64,000 nt of DNA from Melioribacter roseus (lineage in GTDB: Bacteria; Bacteroidota; Ignavibacteria; Ignavibacteriales; Melioribacteraceae). A program made the position numbers and the translations under genes. A model generated the notes under the pieces. The model was not told where the DNA came from. It saw only the letters and a program-made list of their open reading frames with translations, and did no database searches. Where the stretch lies: the NCBI GenBank assembly GCA_020722005.1, contig DYLP01000003.1:1-64000 (forward strand), written 5' to 3'. This document shows positions 40,076-48,755 of this stretch, one piece after another. Position 1 is the first letter of the stretch. Each line of letters opens with the position of its first letter.

Positions 40076-40534
40076 TTAATAAAATAAATTAAATAATAGA
40101 TGGATTAATAAAAAAGTATAGAAGCCCGCTAGTATATCGTCCAGTATAACACCCCAGCCGTTGCCCACTTTTTCCAGTCTCTTTATAGGATATGGTTTCA
40201 ATATATCGAACAGTCTCCATAAAATAAATGCAGATAAAATATACCAAATAATTTTGGGTATAAAAAGCAATGAAATCCAGGTTCCGATAAACTCGTCGAG
40301 TGTAAATTCTTTTGGGTCGTTTCCGTAAAGCTTTTCGAATTTGAGAGCTATTTTTTGACCTGTAAGAATAAAAAAAGAAATCAATGAGAGCATTATTACC
40401 GGGCTTTCGAATCCAGGAATAAGATAAATTAAAAGTGCGATGATACTTCCTGCGGTACCGCTGAAGTACGGGAAGTATCCACTTAAGCAACCAGAGCCGA
40501 TAAATTTTTCTAAACTGTTAATTTTATTTGCCAA
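40076..40534 (-). CDS. pgpA: Phosphatidylglycerophosphatase A
   Basis: A 152-residue membrane enzyme of the PgpA family that dephosphorylates phosphatidylglycerophosphate. GSGCLSGYFPYFSGTAGSI near the N-terminus and DPKEFTLDEFIGTW match family motifs, and several hydrophobic helices follow. It overlaps pgsA by 11 bp, pairing the two consecutive steps of phosphatidylglycerol synthesis. Confidence 0.93.
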   Translation of the reverse strand: MANKINSLEKFIGSGCLSGYFPYFSGTAGSIIALLIYLIPGFESPVIMLSLISFFILTGQKIALKFEKLYGNDPKEFTLDEFIGTWISLLFIPKIIWYILSAFILWRLFDILKPYPIKRLEKVGNGWGVILDDILAGFYTFLLIHLLFNLFY

Positions 40535-41114
40535 TTGCTTTCTTTATCAGTGACCAGTTTGAAATAAAATATGTTAAACCAGTATAAAAGGTGAAAATAG
40601 TAATTACCAGCATTGTATAATAAATAAATTCATGATTTAATAAAAGTTCAGAAAGCCATTTATATTCTTTATGAAATGAATCGAAACTTTGCAGGGTAAA
40701 GACCAGAAGTAAGTAATACTGAAATGCCATCTGGAAAAAAGTTTTCCATTTAGCAGATTTACTCGTAGAAAACGAAATCTTTTTGTAATCAGCCCAGACT
40801 CTCAAACCTGTTATGATAATATCTCTGGAAATAATAAGTAGCACCATCCAGAGTTCGAGAATTCCAACGAGCACAAGAGCAAGAAATGCGGTAGACGTAA
40901 GAATTTTATCTGCCAGTGGATCGAGGAACTTACCCCATTCTGTAATATAATTAAATTTCCGTGCCAGCCATCCATCATACCAATCTGTAATAGCTGCAAC
41001 AATGTAAACTGCAGCCGATATTTGAATTAAGAAAGGTTCACCCGATAAGAACAAGAAAAAAAAGAGAGGAGTTAGAATAATTCTTAATACCGTTAATTGA
41101 TTCGGGAGTATCAT
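40524..41114 (-). CDS. pgsA: CDP-diacylglycerol-glycerol-3-phosphate 3-phosphatidyltransferase
   Basis: A 196-residue polytopic CDP-alcohol phosphatidyltransferase. The active-site motif is DWYDGWLARKFNYITEWGKFLDPLADK, which holds the aspartates of DGx2ARx8Gx3Dx3D. It makes phosphatidylglycerophosphate, the substrate of the adjacent pgpA product. The DUF971 gene precedes it by one base. Confidence 0.94.
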   Translation of the reverse strand: MILPNQLTVLRIILTPLFFFLFLSGEPFLIQISAAVYIVAAITDWYDGWLARKFNYITEWGKFLDPLADKILTSTAFLALVLVGILELWMVLLIISRDIIITGLRVWADYKKISFSTSKSAKWKTFFQMAFQYYLLLVFTLQSFDSFHKEYKWLSELLLNHEFIYYTMLVITIFTFYTGLTYFISNWSLIKKAIGK

Positions 41115-41115
41115 A

Positions 41116-41412
41116 TCAGGTGTCTAGACCATCGATTTGTAGTAAATAATTAAATTCATAGATTCCAGTACCAAGGCCGTCGTTCAAGATAAATTTCAAG
41201 GCATAATTACCTACCTGTTCACTTCGTTCTAATGCAATCTCCTCGTTGGAATAAATCGGGATATAATTTTTGCCAAATTTTTCGGCTTTTGCACGGCAGG
41301 AAGCGTATGGACAAAGAGGTCTCATATTGGCATTTTTAGTCTTAGATATTCTTCCATCCTGCCAATCTATTGTAGTAGTATTTTCGTTTATACTTACTTT
41401 TTCAGGGAACAT
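41116..41412 (-). CDS. DUF971-domain protein
   Basis: A 98-residue protein of DUF971, the domain found at the N-terminus of gamma-butyrobetaine hydroxylases and in stand-alone form in many bacteria. Visible motifs are [20 protein letters not shown] with two of the zinc-ligand cysteines, [13 protein letters not shown] and [12 protein letters not shown]. In some species such proteins assist Fe-S cluster trafficking, but no function is shown here. It overlaps purC by 11 bp. Confidence 0.85.
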   Translation of the reverse strand: MFPEKVSINENTTTIDWQDGRISKTKNANMRPLCPYASCRAKAEKFGKNYIPIYSNEEIALERSEQVGNYALKFILNDGLGTGIYEFNYLLQIDGLDT

Positions 41413-42301
41413 CTGCTATACCGGTAAGCATTTTAAGCGCTTCAAAATATTTTTTACTTGTATTTACAATCACTTCGTCAGGTAAATGAGGAGCTGGTGG
41501 TTTCTTATTGAAATTAATCGAAAGTAAATAGTCTCTTACGTATTGTTTATCAAAACTATTCTGGGATTTCCCTTTTTCGTAATTTTCGAGTGGCCAGAAA
41601 CGCGACGAATCAGGGGTAAATAGCTCGTCAATTAAAATAATTTTCCCGTCGTAGTATCCGAATTCTACTTTTGTATCGGCTATAATAATTCCTTTTGAAA
41701 GTGCGTATTCAGCAACTTTGTTGTAGAGTTTGAGTGAAATATTTTTTATAAAATTATATGTTTCTTTTCCAACAATTTTAATAGCATTTTCTTCGGTAAT
41801 GTTTTCGTCGTGCAAACCGATTTCGGCTTTAGTTGAAGGCGTAAAAATCGGTTCCGGTAATTTTTCCGATTCTACCAATCCTTTTGGCAATTCAATTCCA
41901 CAAACTTTACCCGTCTTTTTGTAATCATTCCAACCGGAACCAGTAATGTATCCTCTTACGATACACTCGAGTGGTATCAAATCGGCTTTTTTGACAAGCA
42001 TCGATCTTCCATTTAATATCCCTTTATACTGCCTGCATATTTCGGGATATTCATCAACATTTATTGTAACCAGATGATTATCCACAATATCTTTCGTAAA
42101 ATCAAACCAGAAAGCTGAAATTAGATTCAACACTTTTCCTTTATCTGGAATTCCTTCATTCATTATTACATCGAAGGCGGATATTCTATCGGTAGAAACA
42201 ATCAGAAAATATTCTCCGAGATCATAAATATCTCTAACCTTCCCTCTTTTAAATAACTTTATATCTTTAAAATCTGAATAGAGCAATGCTTCATTTTCCA
42301 T
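41402..42301 (-). CDS. purC: Phosphoribosylaminoimidazole-succinocarboxamide synthase
   Basis: A 299-residue SAICAR synthetase of the longer (about 300-residue) class. [15 protein letters not shown] at the N-terminus, [24 protein letters not shown], and [14 protein letters not shown]-like text ([17 protein letters not shown]) are typical. It performs the seventh step of purine synthesis. No other purine step is adjacent besides purD and guaB elsewhere in the window. Confidence 0.95.
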   Translation of the reverse strand: MENEALLYSDFKDIKLFKRGKVRDIYDLGEYFLIVSTDRISAFDVIMNEGIPDKGKVLNLISAFWFDFTKDIVDNHLVTINVDEYPEICRQYKGILNGRSMLVKKADLIPLECIVRGYITGSGWNDYKKTGKVCGIELPKGLVESEKLPEPIFTPSTKAEIGLHDENITEENAIKIVGKETYNFIKNISLKLYNKVAEYALSKGIIIADTKVEFGYYDGKIILIDELFTPDSSRFWPLENYEKGKSQNSFDKQYVRDYLLSINFNKKPPAPHLPDEVIVNTSKKYFEALKMLTGIADVP

Positions 42302-42373
42302 GATTTTTTCCTCATCAATGGGTTATTTTTAGGTAAGCAATATAAAAATAGAGGTGTGCATAAAGCAAATTGA

Positions 42374-42417
42374 GGCTGCCAGATTAATCGATATTCTAAA
42401 ATAATAATCCGGCAGCC
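42374..42417 (-). promoter_or_regulatory. Stem-loop downstream of the Trp/Tyr-rich protein gene
   Basis: GGCTGCC (42374-42380) and GGCAGCC (42411-42417) can pair, and an inner GATTA (82-86) pairs with TAATC (405-409), leaving a large loop. On the minus strand it lies just after the 42428 stop. No good U-tract follows, so termination is weak or this is an mRNA 3'-end structure. Function is inferred only from position. Confidence 0.35.
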
Positions 42418-42427
42418 ATCGAATGTC

Positions 42428-43183
42428 TTATCTTCTTCTGATTATATTTTTTTCCCTGTCACGTCGTGTATTTTCATTGTAGTTTCGCTCGCCCTCTTCT
42501 TCGTTTCTTCTAATATGATTTTTGTAATCACGCTTATCGTTACCAATATATCTTCTTTCTTTTTCTTTATAAGAATCGCTGCTCCTCATTCTTTTTTCGA
42601 TATAGTATTTAGGAGGTGGATCGAAGTGACTTTTCTTAAAGTGTGGTTTGTCAAAAATATTTCTAATGTGTCTTTCGTGAATTATATAATCTTTGATATT
42701 CCTTGAATAGAAATGATTGTACGAAACAAAGCACCAATAATCCGGAATTGTAATCCATTTGAATGAAATGTGTATATCGATATCCAGACGGAAATGTGAA
42801 GTATATGGTATAGGAGCCCATCCGATATAATCGTCGTCATATCTCCACTCGACCCAAGCTGGTGCCCATTCATCATCAGGGAACCAGATCCAGCCGTAGC
42901 GAGGATGATATTCCCATCTACCGTAGTGATATACAATTTCTCCATAAGGCTCGTAAGATACCCAGTACCATCCAATCGAAGTCCATTTCCAGCGACCGAT
43001 TGTATACGGCTTCCAATCAATATGAACGTAAGTCGGTCTCCATACATTCAAATTATGACCAAGAGTAATCCATTCACCATATGGTTTGAGAGCCGCATAA
43101 AAGTGAGGACGATTCCGATATGAAGCTTCTGAAGAAATTGTTGTCAGTGTCAGTATGGTCAATATGAATATCATCTTTTTCAT
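42428..43183 (-). CDS. Secreted Trp/Tyr-rich protein (DUF6600-like)
   Basis: A 251-residue exported protein with a signal peptide (MKKMIFILTILTLTTISSEA). The core (about 30-140) is rich in Trp and Tyr in repeated motifs such as YGEWI, YGRWEYHPRYGWIWFP, EWAPAWVEWR and YIGWAPIP. This pattern matches the DUF6600 type that occurs in exported proteins of Bacteroidota and relatives. The C-terminal 70 residues are strongly charged and Arg-rich. The function is unknown. It is transcribed alone, with its own 146-base upstream region. Confidence 0.8.
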   Translation of the reverse strand: MKKMIFILTILTLTTISSEASYRNRPHFYAALKPYGEWITLGHNLNVWRPTYVHIDWKPYTIGRWKWTSIGWYWVSYEPYGEIVYHYGRWEYHPRYGWIWFPDDEWAPAWVEWRYDDDYIGWAPIPYTSHFRLDIDIHISFKWITIPDYWCFVSYNHFYSRNIKDYIIHERHIRNIFDKPHFKKSHFDPPPKYYIEKRMRSSDSYKEKERRYIGNDKRDYKNHIRRNEEEGERNYNENTRRDREKNIIRRR

Positions 43184-43329
43184 GAGAACCTCCTTTTTTC
43201 TATTTTTACGTCAATAAATATGCCGTTATTAAATTGCAATTTTTAATATATGTATGGATTCTGAATTTAATTATGTTCACTAAAGAGTACAATTACGTTT
43301 GTTAAGACTACAATCAAAATGGAGAATTA

Positions 43330-43932
43330 ATGGTGAAGAAATTTTTCCTGGAAAAACGCCCGCATAATGAAATGTCATATGAAGAATATATGGACAATTT
43401 TCGAAAAACAGTCGAAATGATAAAAAACAGTTTACAAGAAATTGAAGATCCTAATCTCAACTATCTATTGATGAATTTTCAAAGGTCGCAAAGAATCGAG
43501 AAAAATTATGTTGTGAATGAGGAACTCTGCAGTGCGATAAAGAAAATTGCTGAACCTCAACTCTGGATGGTTTTAACAGAATATTGGTGTGGAGATTCTG
43601 CACAAACATTACCTTACATAAACAAGATTGCAAAGTGTAGTTCTCTTATTGAACTAAAGATACTCGAGAGGGATAAAAATCTTGATATAATGGACCTTTA
43701 TTTGACGAACAGTTCAAGAAGTATACCGAAATTAGTGGCATTCGATTTTGAAGGGAATGAATTGTTCCAATGGGGACCACGTCCAGGTGAGGCACAGGAT
43801 TTAATTAATCAAGCGAAAAAGCTAGGGAAATCGAAAGAAGAATTTATGAAAGAATTACACCTCTGGTATGGCAGAAACAGAGGCAAAGCTCTCGAAGAAG
43901 AATTAAAGAATATTTTAAATAATCTGTATTAG
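43330..43932 (+). CDS. Thioredoxin-fold protein with a WCGDS motif
   Basis: A 200-residue protein with a thioredoxin-like core. The motif MVLTEYWCGDSAQTLPYI carries a single cysteine (WCGDS) instead of CxxC. Later motifs SSRSIPKLVAFD include the cis-proline region. Such proteins occur in Bacteroidota-like genomes and are probably not classic disulfide reductases. A GGAG site precedes the ATG. It overlaps the convergent TonB-type gene by 4 bases at the stops. Confidence 0.85.
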   Translation: MVKKFFLEKRPHNEMSYEEYMDNFRKTVEMIKNSLQEIEDPNLNYLLMNFQRSQRIEKNYVVNEELCSAIKKIAEPQLWMVLTEYWCGDSAQTLPYINKIAKCSSLIELKILERDKNLDIMDLYLTNSSRSIPKLVAFDFEGNELFQWGPRPGEAQDLINQAKKLGKSKEEFMKELHLWYGRNRGKALEEELKNILNNLY

Positions 43933-45062
43933 TCCTCGTAGCTAAAGGGAAATATGATTCTGACGCGTGATTTTAATTCGCGTCCGTCATTCTTTGCAGG
44001 ATGAAAAGGTGTTTTATATAGTGCCGATTCTACTGCTTCGTCGCAGCCATATCCGATACCTTTAATTATTTTTGTATCAACAACGATTCCAAATTCATCG
44101 ATTTCGGCATCAATAATAATTTCACCTTTCAATTTGAGTCTTTTGGCAATTTGAGGAATTTCTAGGTTATCGTTAATACTTTTTAATCCGCCCTTCGGAT
44201 AAGGACATTCCTCATAGTCGCATTGGATTTCAGTTTTAGTCAAGCTTTCCGGCACATAATTAACCTGAGCTTTATTTTCTTTCTTAGAAATTGCAGGATT
44301 TTTAGCTATTAGATTTCTGTCGAATATTTTAAATTGTATATAAAGAGTAACTCTGCTTTCAACAGGTTTACCGGCAGTTTGTCCTGGAATAAATTTAGTA
44401 TTTTTGACTGCATCTTTAGCCGCTTCGTCGCAACCCAGTCCAAGACCTTTTACAATTTCAACATCTTTAACATTTCCGTTTTTGTCGATGGTAGCAATTA
44501 GTATCACTTCGCCTTCCAGTCCATAAAGGAGTGCATGCTCGGGGTAGACTAGATTTTTTTGAATTGATTCAATTCCATCAATCGGGACCGGACAAATTTC
44601 TGCATCACAAATTAATTCTTGATTTTTTCTTTTAATCACTTCATTCTGCTTATTTCCAGCCAGGAATTCTTCTGGTGATGGTTGATAGTTCGGGTCGATA
44701 TCGAAGAGGTTTTTTCTAATTAATTTTCCTTCTTCGTAGACAGAGATTTCTTTTAACGACCCATTTTCATAGTAAACTCTCTCAGTGCCATCCTTTTTCC
44801 CGTTCTTAACATTGAATTCTCTTTCGACTAAACCATCGGGATAGTAAAAGATTACCCTGCCATGGAGAAGTCCGTTACTGAATTCTTTATAAGATTTTAA
44901 ATTGCCGTTAGGATAATATTCAACGGCAGCTCCGTCGAGGATATCGTTTACATAAGAAATTTCCGAGCGTATACTGCCGTCTGGATAATAACTTCGGCTA
45001 ATGCCATTTTGTGCATGAACACATATACTGATAAAAAATAATGCCTTTATAAACTTTCTCAT
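43929..45062 (-). CDS. MORN-repeat protein with two TonB C-terminal domains
   Basis: A 377-residue exported protein. A signal peptide (MRKFIKALFFISICVHAQ) precedes MORN/YwqK-like repeats (about 20-115), seen as YYPDGSIRSE, YYPNGNLKS, YYPDGLVER and YYENGSLKE. Then two TonB C-terminal domains follow (about 150-250 and 285-377), each led by a Cys-rich CDxExCP motif and each containing IDKNGNVKDV or IDEFGIVVDT and GLGCDEA or GIGYGCDEA. A domain pair of this kind would contact outer-membrane receptors twice, but there is no obvious inner-membrane helix besides the signal peptide. Function is inferred only from domains. Confidence 0.85.
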   Translation of the reverse strand: MRKFIKALFFISICVHAQNGISRSYYPDGSIRSEISYVNDILDGAAVEYYPNGNLKSYKEFSNGLLHGRVIFYYPDGLVEREFNVKNGKKDGTERVYYENGSLKEISVYEEGKLIRKNLFDIDPNYQPSPEEFLAGNKQNEVIKRKNQELICDAEICPVPIDGIESIQKNLVYPEHALLYGLEGEVILIATIDKNGNVKDVEIVKGLGLGCDEAAKDAVKNTKFIPGQTAGKPVESRVTLYIQFKIFDRNLIAKNPAISKKENKAQVNYVPESLTKTEIQCDYEECPYPKGGLKSINDNLEIPQIAKRLKLKGEIIIDAEIDEFGIVVDTKIIKGIGYGCDEAVESALYKTPFHPAKNDGRELKSRVRIIFPFSYED

Positions 45063-45070
45063 TCGTGCAA

Positions 45071-46387
45071 TTAAATTACTTTTAACGAATTGTCGAGGTC
45101 CTGGATTATATCATCTGCATTTTCTAGTCCAACAGCAATCCTGATTCCACCGGCATCGATTCCCCTGTCGGCAAGTTCATCCGGTGGTACAACGGAATGA
45201 GTCATCGAAGCTGGATGTTCAATCAACGTTCTTGTATGACCTAAACTTACTGCGAGAGTCATTGTATAAGCATGCTCAGCCACATAATCCATAAATTTTA
45301 TGCCGTTATTTTTACTTTCGAGAGGAGAATTCCCTTTGAGGACGAAATAAATTAAGCTACCAGGGGCAAAATTACCTTCAAAGTCGAGCATCTGATTTTT
45401 GGCCAGTTCATAGTGTTTGAAATTTTTTAATCCAGGGTAATTGACGAACTCGATTTTGTGATGGTCGTTCAGAAATTCTGCAATTTTTGTGGCTGTTTCG
45501 ATTTGTTTTTGCATTCTAATAGGAAGCGTCGGCAGTCCATAAGTTAAAATTGACCAGGCACTTTTGGGATTGAGCACAGCTCCAAAATCTTTTCTATACA
45601 GTTGCAACATATCCTGATATTCTTTTCTGCCAATTACAATTCCACCCATATCAGTACCAAATCCACTAATTCCTTTTGTAAGCGATTGAACTACAAAATC
45701 GGCGCCATGTTCTAACGGTCTTTGACAGTACGGTGTGGCAAATGTATTGTCGATAACGATCTGGATGTGATCTTCTGGTTTCCGATTAGAGTTTATTTGA
45801 TCAACGACTTCTCTAACTTTCTTAATGTCGATGATCTCCAGATTGGGATTTGCAGGCGTCTCAAAATAGACTACTCTGGTTTTATCGGTTATTTTTGTAA
45901 ACATATTTTCTGGATTGGTCAGGTCAAGAGGTTTCCATTTGATATTATACCGTGGATACCAATTACTTAGCAACGAGAGAGTGCAGCCATACAAAGTATT
46001 GTGAGTAATGATTTCGTCGCCCGATTTAGTTAGAATTCCAAGAATAGCTGAAATTGAACTCATTCCACTTGCAAAACTAACGGCAATTTCCCCTTTTTCA
46101 ACATAAGCAATATTTTCCTCTAGCATGTCTTTATTTGGTTCGCCCAGCCGATCGTATATAAAAATCGGTTGACCTTCCCCAAATATTCTTGTATTTGCAA
46201 ACTGTGAGAAACCCTGCGCTCCCCTTTCTACTGAATCGAGTCGAAACGTAGTAGACGACGAAATTGGCGCGGTTACATGATGTGCGTAATCCCATTTATC
46301 AGTCGTGTATTTTCCGTAGATTAAACGGGTAGCCATCGAATATTTCGATTCATCGAATATCTGGTTTTTCTTTTTTTCGTTTGACAT
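45071..46387 (-). CDS. Cys/Met metabolism PLP-dependent enzyme (gamma-lyase/synthase family)
   Basis: A 438-residue fold-type I PLP enzyme of the trans-sulfuration family. The PLP lysine is Lys238 in VVQSLTKGISGFGTD, with SFASGMSSISAIL and TPANPNLEIID as expected. The fine specificity (methionine gamma-lyase, cystathionine gamma-lyase or gamma-synthase) cannot be read with certainty. The nearby cystathionine-beta-synthase-like gene suggests reverse trans-sulfuration. A ribosome-binding site (AGGAG) precedes the ATG. Confidence 0.9.
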   Translation of the reverse strand: MSNEKKKNQIFDESKYSMATRLIYGKYTTDKWDYAHHVTAPISSSTTFRLDSVERGAQGFSQFANTRIFGEGQPIFIYDRLGEPNKDMLEENIAYVEKGEIAVSFASGMSSISAILGILTKSGDEIITHNTLYGCTLSLLSNWYPRYNIKWKPLDLTNPENMFTKITDKTRVVYFETPANPNLEIIDIKKVREVVDQINSNRKPEDHIQIVIDNTFATPYCQRPLEHGADFVVQSLTKGISGFGTDMGGIVIGRKEYQDMLQLYRKDFGAVLNPKSAWSILTYGLPTLPIRMQKQIETATKIAEFLNDHHKIEFVNYPGLKNFKHYELAKNQMLDFEGNFAPGSLIYFVLKGNSPLESKNNGIKFMDYVAEHAYTMTLAVSLGHTRTLIEHPASMTHSVVPPDELADRGIDAGGIRIAVGLENADDIIQDLDNSLKVI

Positions 46388-46847
46388 GACACACTCCTAT
46401 TTTTTTCTTACCCTTAAATTATGTAATCCCAGCATACTATAAAAATGGAATTAGAATAATTTATTAAGTACACGCTGTAATATTAAAGGCATATATTATG
46501 TCGGTCTTATAAAATTCGAATCTATGGAGAAGATTTTATCTTAAAAGTGAAAATAAAACATTTTTATAAACGTCGTCATCAATCGTAAAAAGGCAGCCTG
46601 TTACAACCAGCTACTTCATTTTTACGAAAAGTAGATGAAGTTGTATCGATTTCTACAGGCAAGTTGTGTGCACTTACAAATTGAGAAGTTCTAAAAAGTT
46701 GGTCAACGGAATATACATCATAAAAATAATTACAAATTAATTTTACTTCGCGTTATTTGAAAGAAATTATTTTATCTATCTAAGAAGGTGAAACCGTAAA
46801 TTAATTTTTAATGAATAAAATCTCTCAATTTTAACGCTTGCCTATAT
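46388..46847. other. Intergenic region of 460 bp between two PLP-enzyme genes
   Basis: No intact gene is seen on either strand. The first 60 bases hold the leader of the gamma-lyase-type gene, with no SAM-riboswitch-like structure that I recognise. The middle, about 46582-46740 on the plus strand, is a decayed T9SS sorting-tail reading frame. Within it, ACTTCAT (46613-46619) and ATGAAGT (46635-46641), and GCCTGT (46596-46601) and ACAGGC (46655-46660), are inverted repeats. They could fold together but may be chance. The rest is AT-rich. Confidence 0.6.
46582..46740 (+). pseudogene. Relic of a type IX secretion C-terminal sorting tail
   Basis: No intact frame exists, but parts of a Por/T9SS type A tail can be read across frames on the plus strand. 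They are PVTTSYFIFTK, then KVDEVVSIS-TG in the next frame, then QVVCTYKLRSSKK back in the first frame, ending LVNGIYIIKIITN and a TAA at 46738-46740. The order of hydrophobic strands, the TG turn and the NGIYIIKI motif match the usual tail. It looks like the end of a secreted-protein gene degraded by frameshifts. The rest of that gene is not recognisable. Confidence 0.45.
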
Positions 46848-47825
46848 TTATAATAGATTGTTTTCCTTGAGCCAATCGTCGTTGTAAATGGTAGAAAAGT
46901 ATTTATATCCACTATCGCAAATAATTGTAACAATATTTGCCGGTTTATCGATTTCACGGGCTAATTTAACTGCAGCCCAGACATTGGCTCCGCTCGAACC
47001 ACCTGCAATTATACCTTCTTCAAAAGCCAGCTTTTTAGTCCAGCCAAAAGCTTTTTTGTCATCCACCTGATACATATCATCGAGATACTGGAATTGAGCA
47101 GTTTTAATTATGAACTCGTCACCCATCCCTTCAATTAAATATCGCGAGGGCTTTATCAATTTTTTATTTTTGAAATAATCATAAAATACAGAGCCTACCG
47201 GGTCGACACCGATGACTTTAATTTCAGGATTTTTTTCTTTTAGGAATCTACCTGTTCCAGAGATTGTACCTCCAGTGCCGAATGCCCCGATTAAATAGTC
47301 GACTTTACCTTCCATCTGCTCCCATATTTCAGGGCCGGTGGTCATATAATGAGCTCCATTATTATCGAGATTATTATGCTGGTCTATGTAATAAACCGAA
47401 GGATTAGCCTTTACATAATTGAGTGCATAGTTGTTATACGAATAAGGATCTTCCGGGGGTAAGTTTGCATCAACTTTTATTACGTCGACACCGAGAATTT
47501 CGAGCATTTTAATTTTTTCTTTACTTGTGGTATCCCGGATTACGATTTTCAAATTATATCCTTTTTGACGACAAACAATAGCCAGACCGAGAGCTGTATT
47601 GCCGGATGAATTTTCGATAATAGTATCGCCGGGTTTAATTTTACCTTCCTTTTCAGCTTTTTCAATCATATACCTGGCAATTCTGTCTTTTATACTTCCA
47701 CCTGGATTCATAAATTCAAGCTTTGCATAAATATCTGCTTTAAGATTCCTGGAAATGTTGTTTAATTTTACTATTGGTGTTCTGCCAATTGCATCAAGAA
47801 TATTTTGATAACAAAAATTTCTCAT
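46848..47825 (-). CDS. Cysteine synthase / cystathionine beta-synthase-type enzyme
   Basis: A 325-residue fold-type II PLP enzyme. The PLP lysine is Lys46 in PGGSIKDRIA, with the phosphate-binding ENSSGNTALGLA and the GTGGTISGTGRFLKE glycine loop. It lacks the C-terminal CBS domains of large cystathionine beta-synthases. It makes cysteine from O-acetylserine, or cystathionine from serine and homocysteine; the ENSSGN motif and the neighbouring gamma-lyase-like gene favour the second. It follows fmt by 10 bases. Confidence 0.9.
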   Translation of the reverse strand: MRNFCYQNILDAIGRTPIVKLNNISRNLKADIYAKLEFMNPGGSIKDRIARYMIEKAEKEGKIKPGDTIIENSSGNTALGLAIVCRQKGYNLKIVIRDTTSKEKIKMLEILGVDVIKVDANLPPEDPYSYNNYALNYVKANPSVYYIDQHNNLDNNGAHYMTTGPEIWEQMEGKVDYLIGAFGTGGTISGTGRFLKEKNPEIKVIGVDPVGSVFYDYFKNKKLIKPSRYLIEGMGDEFIIKTAQFQYLDDMYQVDDKKAFGWTKKLAFEEGIIAGGSSGANVWAAVKLAREIDKPANIVTIICDSGYKYFSTIYNDDWLKENNLL

Positions 47826-47835
47826 ATTATTTCCG

Positions 47836-48738
47836 TTAAATTAATGAATAGCCTCTTAAGAATTCCTCCGAAGTCATGATTTTTCTTCCTTCGGGTTTAA
47901 TTTGAAGTATCTGCAGAGTACCTTCTCCTGTACCGACAAATATTTCCTTTTTTGTCTGAAGTATTTCAGCTGGTCTAAGTACCGGTTCGTTTACTACAGC
48001 TGATTTATAAACTTTATAGACTTTATCATTAAGTATGAAATAAGCACCAGGTTGGGGTGAAAGTCCTCTAATCAAATTATGAATTTTCTTAGCTGGTTTA
48101 TTCCAGTCAAGACGACATAATTCTTTCGTAATTTTGGGAGCCATTGTAACTCGAGCCGAATCCTGCTTTTGGAGAGTGTAATTACCGGTCTCAATTAAAT
48201 CGACTGTTTTTAGGAGAAGTTCAGCTCCTTCTTTTTTCATTTTATTGTATAAAGAACCATAGTCGTCGTCATCTTCGATTTTTATTTTTTGTTGAAGAAT
48301 GATATTGCCGGTGTCAACATTTTTATCGATAAAAAAAGTTGTCAATCCCGTTTCTGTGTCCCCGTTTATTAATGCCCATTGGATTGGGGCTGCGCCTCTG
48401 TACCTAGGTAAAAGTGAACCATGTAGATTAATGGTGCTGGACGGTGGAATTGTAAAAACCTTTTCTGGTAGAATTCGAAATGCTACGACCACAAATAAAT
48501 CTGCTTGTGCATTTTGAAGGTGTTCTATGAAAGAATCATCTGATAAATTTGCAGGTGTTATTACTTCGATATTATGCTTGAGTGCAACTTCTTTGACTGG
48601 AGTTGGCGTTACAATACGACCTCTCCCTCTTTCTTTATCCGGTGCAGTAATAACAAGTTTAACTTTATGTGGACTTTCAATAAGTCGTTCCAGAGATGGG
48701 ACGGCAAAATCGGGTGTGCCCATAAATACTAAATTCAA
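47836..48738 (-). CDS. fmt: Methionyl-tRNA formyltransferase
   Basis: A 300-residue enzyme that formylates initiator Met-tRNA. The catalytic site is in HGSLLPRYRGAAPIQWALINGD, and MGTPDFAVPSLERL starts the N-terminal domain. A C-terminal tRNA-binding domain follows. It pairs with def 17 bases away, the usual initiation-formylation pair. Confidence 0.96.
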   Translation of the reverse strand: MNLVFMGTPDFAVPSLERLIESPHKVKLVITAPDKERGRGRIVTPTPVKEVALKHNIEVITPANLSDDSFIEHLQNAQADLFVVVAFRILPEKVFTIPPSSTINLHGSLLPRYRGAAPIQWALINGDTETGLTTFFIDKNVDTGNIILQQKIKIEDDDDYGSLYNKMKKEGAELLLKTVDLIETGNYTLQKQDSARVTMAPKITKELCRLDWNKPAKKIHNLIRGLSPQPGAYFILNDKVYKVYKSAVVNEPVLRPAEILQTKKEIFVGTGEGTLQILQIKPEGRKIMTSEEFLRGYSLI

Positions 48739-48755
48739 CTATCTCCTCCAAGTAA

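Noticed and set aside
42682-43068. Open frames inside the Trp/Tyr-rich gene in other frames
   Set aside because: Their codon make-up follows from the biased repeats of the real gene; no start sites or motifs.
46388-46500. SAM riboswitch upstream of the gamma-lyase-type gene
   Set aside because: I could find no kink-turn or conserved core stems in the leader; only an AGGAG site is clear.
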